From: Terriglobia bacterium
Lineage (GTDB): Bacteria; Acidobacteriota; Terriglobia; Terriglobales; Acidobacteriaceae
Direction: 5' to 3'
Assembly: GCA_020073465.1 (NCBI GenBank)
Contig: JAIQFC010000027.1
Location: forward strand, 27,358 to 91,357
DNA length: 64,000 nucleotides
The translations under genes and the position numbers were made by a program. Positions 59,600-64,000 of the stretch are shown here, piece by piece (within the stretch, counting starts at the first letter, position 1; the number at the start of each line of letters is the position of its first letter). The notes under the pieces were generated by a model. It made no database searches. It saw nothing but the letters and a program-made list of their open reading frames with translations, and was not told the DNA's origin.

Positions 59600-60541
59600 G
59601 TGATTCCTCCACCTAGTTCCGTTGCCGTGTGCATTGCGACCTTTCGCCGTCCGGCAGGACTGAGAACCCTACTGCAGGCACTTGGGAGACTCGATTTCCA
59701 GAAGTCCGAGCGCCCTGCGATTTTCGTATATGTGGTAGACAATGACCCGGGGTCTGGCGAAGCGCGCCAAGTGTGCAGTCAATTCGAGGACGGGCCATAT
59801 CAGCTTACGTACCTCTCTGAACCTCGAGTGGGGATATCCTTCGCCCGAAACGCGGGAGTAGAACACGCAATCGCCTCGAAAGCGGAAATGATCGTGTTCA
59901 TCGATGACGACGAATCTCCGGATCCGCACTGGTTGGACGAACTTCTGTCTACTCGTCACGAATATGACGCTCATGTTGTTGCGGGACCAGTCTTGCCGCT
60001 GTTTCAGGAAGGCGTACCTTCATGGGTCATCCGCGGGCGATTTTTTGATCGACCCAGGATGCGAACGGGCACTCTTGTGAACTGGGTTGGAGCTGGAAAT
60101 CTGCTGGTGACGTCGCGTCTCCTCACTCAAGTTCAAGGTTTTGACGCGGGTTTTGCACACACTGGTGGAGAAGATTCAGAATTATCTTTGAGACTGAAGA
60201 ATACCGGGTCAACCATGGTGTGGTCTGACGAGGCTATCGTCCGTGAGGACGTGCCTGTCAACCGCGCTCGAGCGAGATGGATCCTCAGGCGAGCCTTTGC
60301 CGGTGGAAACAATTGGGCGAGGATACAAATAACGTTTCGACCGGGATTTCAAATGCGGCTGGTGCAGACCTCAAGGGCAGTTGCCAACGTTGCAGCAGGA
60401 ACTCTCATGCTACTGCCGTCGCTTTTTGCAGGACGCCATCGACTGGTAAGATCCGGAATTCGCGTGTGCGCCGGTTTCGGAGCACTTTCGAACCTTTTGG
60501 GCTTTCGGTACAAAAGGTATGGCTGCTCTAAGGTGGAATAG
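59600..60541 (+). CDS. Family 2 glycosyltransferase
   Basis: Protein of 313 residues, GT-A fold: VAVCIATFRRPAGLRTLLQAL, VVDNDPGSGEA, SEPRVGISFARNAGVEHA, FIDDDESPDPHWL (DxD) and GAGNLLVTSRLL, GGEDSELSLRL motifs, then two weak hydrophobic segments at the C-terminus. It transfers a sugar to a lipid-linked repeat unit. The GTG at 59600 is the first usable start after the ligase gene, which ends 33 bp upstream; no strong ribosome-binding site is present. Confidence 0.87.
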   Translation: MIPPPSSVAVCIATFRRPAGLRTLLQALGRLDFQKSERPAIFVYVVDNDPGSGEARQVCSQFEDGPYQLTYLSEPRVGISFARNAGVEHAIASKAEMIVFIDDDESPDPHWLDELLSTRHEYDAHVVAGPVLPLFQEGVPSWVIRGRFFDRPRMRTGTLVNWVGAGNLLVTSRLLTQVQGFDAGFAHTGGEDSELSLRLKNTGSTMVWSDEAIVREDVPVNRARARWILRRAFAGGNNWARIQITFRPGFQMRLVQTSRAVANVAAGTLMLLPSLFAGRHRLVRSGIRVCAGFGALSNLLGFRYKRYGCSKVE

Positions 60542-60574
60542 TAGTCGGTCGTCGTCTTTCTAGGAACGTCACTC

Positions 60575-61714
60575 GTGAAGACAGTTTTGGTTATCCAGCA
60601 ACAAATGAAGCAATACCGCCTACCGTTTTTCACAGCGCTCGGCGAAGCTTTGCTGCGGGACAATATCTGTCTCAAGGTGGCCTACAGTGAGCCCAGAAAT
60701 AGAGATGGGAGAAACGACAACTGTGATTTGCCGCCGGAACTAGGGTTAAAAGTTAAGAGTTGGCAGATGTTTGGGGAGCGAATCTTATGGCAACCGCTGC
60801 TGTGGGATGCCATCGCGGCAAACCTGGTGATCGCAGAACAGGCCAACAAGCTCGTCTTGAACTACCTGTTGGTATTGCTTTCGCTAGTTGGATTCAGACA
60901 AGTAGCTTTTTGGGGAATGGGCGAGGATCGATGCGCAGACAAATCAGAATTGTCGGAATGGGTTCGCCGGCACGCGGCCAAGATGGTGAACTGGTGGTTT
61001 ACCTATACACCAGCGACTGCGAAATTCCTCACCTCGAATGGAGTCTTGCCGGATCGGATTACGATCGTGAACAACTCCGTAGATACTCGATCTTTCTCTG
61101 AGTCTGTGAGAAACATTGGTGATTCTGAAATTGCGGCCGTAAGGCAACAACTTGGAATCGAGCCGGGCTGCCGCGTCGGTTTGTTCTGTGGAGCGTTGGG
61201 AGCGCACAAAGGAATTGGGTTCCTGCTCGACTGCGCTCAACTGATCCGGGAGCAGGTGCCTGATTTTCATCTCTTGGTCTTGGGAAGCGGACTGGAGTCC
61301 AGCAAAGTTGAAGCTGTCAGCAAAAGCTGCCCATGGGTACACTATGTGGGTCCTAAGTTCGGGCCGGAAAAAGCCCTGTTTTTCAAGATGGCTGACATAT
61401 TTCTCTTGCCAGAAGGTGTGGGACTGGGAATTCTAGACGGGTTTGCGGCCGGACTTCCGCTGATCACTACCGATTTTGATCATCACGGACCTGAGATCGA
61501 GTACTTGGAATCGGGACGAAATGGTGATGATCTCCAGCGTTGGCATGCGCCCCCGGACGATCCGCTCCTGGGTCGCAAGGTTATAGGGGCGAACGCCGTC
61601 CTTGGGCGGCTCCTCCTCAGGCGCGTCGACCTCGCCATTGACTCCTTTGAGCAGCGCATCGACTTCGTCCTGGGAAAGGAATTCGTTGGACATGGTTTAC
61701 TGGATGACGAATGA
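60575..61714 (+). CDS. Family 1 glycosyltransferase truncated by a breakpoint, chimeric 3' tail
   Basis: The first ~316 residues are a GT-B glycosyltransferase: VLFCGALGAHKGIGFLLDC-type segment (GLFCGALGAHKG), GSGLESSK, KMADIFLLPEGVGLGILDGFAAGLPLITTDFDHHGPEIEYLESGRNG. The normal C-terminal Rossmann tail is missing: at about 61525 the sequence switches to antisense of a flagellar fliM gene, and the remaining ~60 residues of the open frame (DLQRWHAPPDD... LLDDE) are that antisense. Activity is doubtful. This breakpoint truncates fliM as well, so it records either a rearrangement or a chimeric assembly. The start codon is GTG at 60575. Confidence 0.85.
   Translation: MKTVLVIQQQMKQYRLPFFTALGEALLRDNICLKVAYSEPRNRDGRNDNCDLPPELGLKVKSWQMFGERILWQPLLWDAIAANLVIAEQANKLVLNYLLVLLSLVGFRQVAFWGMGEDRCADKSELSEWVRRHAAKMVNWWFTYTPATAKFLTSNGVLPDRITIVNNSVDTRSFSESVRNIGDSEIAAVRQQLGIEPGCRVGLFCGALGAHKGIGFLLDCAQLIREQVPDFHLLVLGSGLESSKVEAVSKSCPWVHYVGPKFGPEKALFFKMADIFLLPEGVGLGILDGFAAGLPLITTDFDHHGPEIEYLESGRNGDDLQRWHAPPDDPLLGRKVIGANAVLGRLLLRRVDLAIDSFEQRIDFVLGKEFVGHGLLDDE
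61433..61693 (-). pseudogene. fliM: Flagellar motor switch protein FliM, N-terminal fragment
   Basis: The first ~56 residues (MSNEFLSQDEVDALLKG...) are FliM: the EIDALL-type CheY-P binding helix, a Glu/Pro linker, then the start of the FliG-binding domain (YNLATQERIVRGRMPTLEII). After residue 56 the frame reads out of the family (TISSRFQVLDL); that part is antisense of the GT1 gene. About 270 residues are lost. The ATG at 61693 is three bases from the fliL stop codon, as in proteobacterial operons. Confidence 0.88.
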
Positions 61715-62242
61715 GGCAAAGAGCACGTTCTGTACGCCGCGGTCCGCTGCCTTGCCGGTGAGTGATTGGCGGGACTCGGAAAGAATTTGGTTGGAGAGCT
61801 TCTGCTTGCCTTCGGGAGTTACGAGTTCGGCGGCTGTCTTGGCGGAAAGCAGTAACAGTAAGCGGTTGCGGATCAACGGCATCTGCTGCTTGATGTCATC
61901 CACGGCCGCTTCATCGACCGCCTGCAGGACAATGCCGACCTGAAGATAGTGATCACCTTCTCCCGTCAAGTTGACGGTGAACGCCTCCAGGGGAACGAAC
62001 ACGGGCGGCTTTTTCTCCTTCTCAGTACCCGCCTCCTCCTTCGGCGTAGACCCATTGCCGTTCAGGAAGTACCAGGCAGCCCCGCCGCCCGCGCCCAGGA
62101 CGAGAAGGAGAATCGTGCCTATGACTAGGCCTTTGCCCCTGTTCTTTTTCTTTGGAACCGCAGCCTCGTTGCCGCCTTCGGGTGTTGCTGTGGCTTTCCC
62201 TTTTGCCGGATTTACGGGTTTCAGTGCTGGTTTGGTTGCCAT
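61697..62242 (-). CDS. fliL: Flagellar basal body-associated protein FliL
   Basis: Protein of 181 residues: a Lys/Pro-rich cytoplasmic N-terminus, one membrane helix (GLVIGTILLLVLGAGGGAAWYFL, about residues 38-60), and a periplasmic domain ending VFVPLEAFTVNLTGEGDHYLQVGIVLQ... and RGVQNVLFASFVIQ, the usual FliL C-terminus. FliL sits around the stator and helps torque under load. GGGGAACTCC precedes the ATG. It lies between fliK and fliM as in the proteobacterial fli operon. Confidence 0.92.
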   Translation of the reverse strand: MATKPALKPVNPAKGKATATPEGGNEAAVPKKKNRGKGLVIGTILLLVLGAGGGAAWYFLNGNGSTPKEEAGTEKEKKPPVFVPLEAFTVNLTGEGDHYLQVGIVLQAVDEAAVDDIKQQMPLIRNRLLLLLSAKTAAELVTPEGKQKLSNQILSESRQSLTGKAADRGVQNVLFASFVIQ

Positions 62243-62544
62243 GGAGTTCCCCTGTCAATGGCCGTCATAGGCCGCTGGCATGAATTGCCTCATGGGAATT
62301 ATGCGTACCGCCAGATCCGCCCGAAGGGGCAAATAGCCTGGGAAAACCAGGTCACCTTGCCCGATCGGGAGCAACTTCGGCGTGCAATCAGCCCAATATC
62401 GGGCACAGGCATTTCACGGCGTAGACAGGGCAAGAAATGGATGTTGGTCGGCGAGCGATGGGAGACTCTCTCATCGATCTGCCGCTTGCCATGTGACTGC
62501 TCGGCAAACGAAGTGAGTGCTGCTCGCTGCAGGCCGGCAGCGCC
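62243..62544. other. Gap between fliK and fliL
   Basis: About 300 bp without a convincing gene. The distance is long for this operon; it may hold an extra promoter for fliL, but I could not pick one. Confidence 0.35.
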
Positions 62545-63654
62545 CTAGGCGAACACGTCCACCAGAGCGTTCAGGGGCACAGCCCTGGTCACGGGCGTTG
62601 GTAGATCGATGCTGCCACCTGGAGAGGGACCACCTCGAGCGCCGCGCTGATTGCCGCCTCCCTGAGGCGAACCTCCTGCAAAGGATTCTGCGCTGACTGA
62701 ACAGTTGGAGACGTTGATGCCGCTGTCGGCGAGCAATTCGCGCAGGCGGGGTAGGGCATCTTGCAGCGCGTTACGGGTGTCGGTCTGTGTCACGGCGAAG
62801 GCGATACTGGTCTGCTGATCGGCGTTGATATGAATGCGCACTTCCACGGGACCCAGGTGGGCGGGATTCAAATGCAGTTGGGCGGACTGCACCTTCTCGC
62901 CAACCAGACAGGTCATCCTGCCGGCCAGTTCCGTGGTCCATCCTGTCACGCCGACAGGCGTGTGGAGCGCAAGCGAAGGCGAAGCCGGCCTGGCCGCTTC
63001 GCCACTGGAGAGTAACAAGGCTGCGGACGCCTGGGGCAGCGTAAGCACCGGGTCCGCATGCACCTCGTTGCGTAAGGCGAAAGGCAGATCATTGGCTTGG
63101 GTTGCTCCGGCGAGGTGTGCTGTGGCTTCCGATTGCGCCGTCTGGGCCTCTGCCGGCGGCTGCAAGTGCGGTGCATGGACGATGCCTGCCTGCAGGCCGG
63201 GCGAACTCCTTTGCGGCGCTTCGGCGCCGGCAGTTGCACCCGTGACGGGCGCAGGACTCTTGCACAGCGCGGAGATGTTGTCCCGCGCCTGTAGCTTTCC
63301 GGATGCTTCGGCTGGAGCGGCCAGCAGCGCGGCGGCCGGTGTGGGTATCACTCCGGTGATCGGCACAGCAGGCATCGACGCAGGAACTGCTACCATGTCC
63401 ACGATATGAACCGACGGAAGGGTGCCCGCCCTGTCCTCCTGCGTTGATTGGTCGCGCTTCTCCGTGGCGATGCTGGGCTGCTCGTCCACTGCCGACTTTG
63501 CCGGCAGCTTTTCGTGTGCCATCTGTCCGGAGAGCAGCGCTTGGAAGGCGCCTGGGCCGTCAGCATGGCTCTCGTCGGCGACGGCGGGTGCGGTGCCGAC
63601 GGGAGTGGGGCTAGGGGTGGCCGGAGCTACTAGGGAGACGCTGGGGTTGGACAT
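62545..63654 (-). CDS. fliK: Flagellar hook-length control protein FliK
   Basis: Protein of 369 residues. A long Ala/Pro/Ser-rich, disordered N-terminal ruler segment, then the C-terminal Flg_hook domain: LVGEKVQSAQLHLNPAHLGPVEVRIHIN, followed by SIAFAVTQTDTRNALQDALPRLRELLADSGINV. The LNPAxLGPVEVRI motif is diagnostic. FliK measures hook length and switches export specificity through FlhB. GAGGAACAGC precedes the ATG. Lies between fliJ and fliL. Confidence 0.92.
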   Translation of the reverse strand: MSNPSVSLVAPATPSPTPVGTAPAVADESHADGPGAFQALLSGQMAHEKLPAKSAVDEQPSIATEKRDQSTQEDRAGTLPSVHIVDMVAVPASMPAVPITGVIPTPAAALLAAPAEASGKLQARDNISALCKSPAPVTGATAGAEAPQRSSPGLQAGIVHAPHLQPPAEAQTAQSEATAHLAGATQANDLPFALRNEVHADPVLTLPQASAALLLSSGEAARPASPSLALHTPVGVTGWTTELAGRMTCLVGEKVQSAQLHLNPAHLGPVEVRIHINADQQTSIAFAVTQTDTRNALQDALPRLRELLADSGINVSNCSVSAESFAGGSPQGGGNQRGARGGPSPGGSIDLPTPVTRAVPLNALVDVFA

Positions 63655-63693
63655 GCTGTTCCTCTGCAGGACGACAGTTAGGAGACTGGGGGG

Positions 63694-64000
63694 TCAGGTC
63701 TTGCTGGCCAGACGCAGGAAGGATTGGGTGGAAAACTCATCGTTCTGCTTCTGCTGCCTGCGCTCGTCGGCAGCACGGGCCCTAGCGGCTTCCCGTTCCG
63801 CCAGGGCACGGTATGACTGCAGTTGACGCTGCGCTTCCCGCCAGACAGATTCCGCGCGAAGGGCCGCAGACTTGCTGCGTTCCACTTCATGCTGCTGTTG
63901 CTCCACGGCCTGGGCGACGTTGCCGATGAAGCGCTGGAAATTGCGCAATCGTTCGCTGTCCATGCCCTGCGAGATCGTTGATCCAAGCTCTGCATGGTAG
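63694..64000 (-). CDS. fliJ: Flagellar export protein FliJ, 5' end outside window
   Basis: The C-terminal ~100 residues of FliJ; the frame is open to the window edge. The visible part is a coiled coil (MDSERLRNFQRFIGNVAQAVEQQQHE and VWREAQRQLQSYRALAEREAARARAADERRQQKQNDEF), the FliJ hallmark, ending SFLRLASKT. FliJ is a chaperone of the flagellar export ATPase complex. An internal ATG at 63963 could be mistaken for the start; the sequence before it (YHAELGSTISQG) still reads as FliJ. The order fliJ-fliK-fliL-fliM is proteobacterial. Confidence 0.85.
   Translation of the reverse strand, partial: YHAELGSTISQGMDSERLRNFQRFIGNVAQAVEQQQHEVERSKSAALRAESVWREAQRQLQSYRALAEREAARARAADERRQQKQNDEFSTQSFLRLASKT

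Noticed and set aside
61526..61714. C-terminal extension of the family 1 glycosyltransferase
   Set aside because: The translated tail is antisense to fliM, so it is not a real domain.
1..64000. CRISPR arrays, rRNA genes, intact insertion sequences
   Set aside because: No regularly spaced direct repeats, no rRNA signature and no transposase were recognised on reading both strands.

Overview
The window looks like an acidobacterial (Terriglobia-type) chromosome segment of fairly high GC. The pointers are a VWFA-TPR protein of the Acidobacteria-specific type, lipoproteins with YVTN beta-propellers, sortilin/BNR-repeat and secreted DinB proteins, an A1-type cytochrome oxidase operon with two subunit III genes, and intergenic hairpin repeats that recur through the window. 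Taxonomy is inferred from gene content only. The last 2.5 kb (61.5-64 kb) does not fit. It carries fliJ-fliK-fliL-fliM in proteobacterial order and joins the rest through a point that truncates two genes at once, so it is either a rearrangement or a chimeric assembly.

Layout. 1-0.6 kb: FTR1 iron permease (minus, incomplete) behind a Fur box. 1.4-8.4 kb: TIG/beta-propeller lipoprotein, orphan Flp pilin, SprT-like metalloprotein, two small secreted proteins and a TPR protein. 8.4-11.3 kb: uvrA. 11.5-16.3 kb: cytochrome c oxidase operon (II, I, III, III, IV and a small CxxC protein). 16.5-19.9 kb: frameshifted BNR/sortilin-like exported protein. 20-22.3 kb: thioesterase, pdxS and pdxT (vitamin B6). 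22.4-24.6 kb: ArsR regulator with a palindromic operator, a secreted protein and two SRPBCC proteins. 24.7-34.6 kb: mixed housekeeping (VWFA protein, miaB, bifunctional nuclease, glycosyltransferase, GNAT, truB) and a rhomboid protease with an internal triplication. 34.8-39.4 kb: DinB protein, then a minus-strand run of GT2, two PTPS paralogues, folE, VOC and SDR that resembles a tetrahydrobiopterin-type pterin pathway. 39.4-43.1 kb: TlpA-like lipoprotein, copper P-type ATPase and a cysteine-less HMA-like protein. 43.6-45.5 kb: tRNA-Arg with a decayed integrase and a truncated gene. 45.7-61.5 kb: regulators and a Wzx/Wzy-type exopolysaccharide cluster. 61.5-64 kb: flagellar genes.

How the genes work together. 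The exopolysaccharide cluster is nearly complete: SLBB/Wza-like export protein, a PAP2-Wzi fusion, Wzz/GumC co-polymerase, initiating polyprenyl-P sugar transferase, Wzx flippase, Wzy/WaaL-type polymerase or ligase, a GT2 and a GT1 broken at its 3' end. It is flanked by a LuxR-type regulator and a receiver-like protein without its phosphorylation site. The pterin run places GTP cyclohydrolase I, two 6-pyruvoyl-tetrahydropterin synthase-like proteins and a short-chain reductase in one probable transcript; one PTPS copy lacks the catalytic histidine. The most notable points are the GT1/fliM breakpoint, the rhomboid triplication, the pterin operon, the PAP2-Wzi fusion, the ArsR operator and the Fur box.
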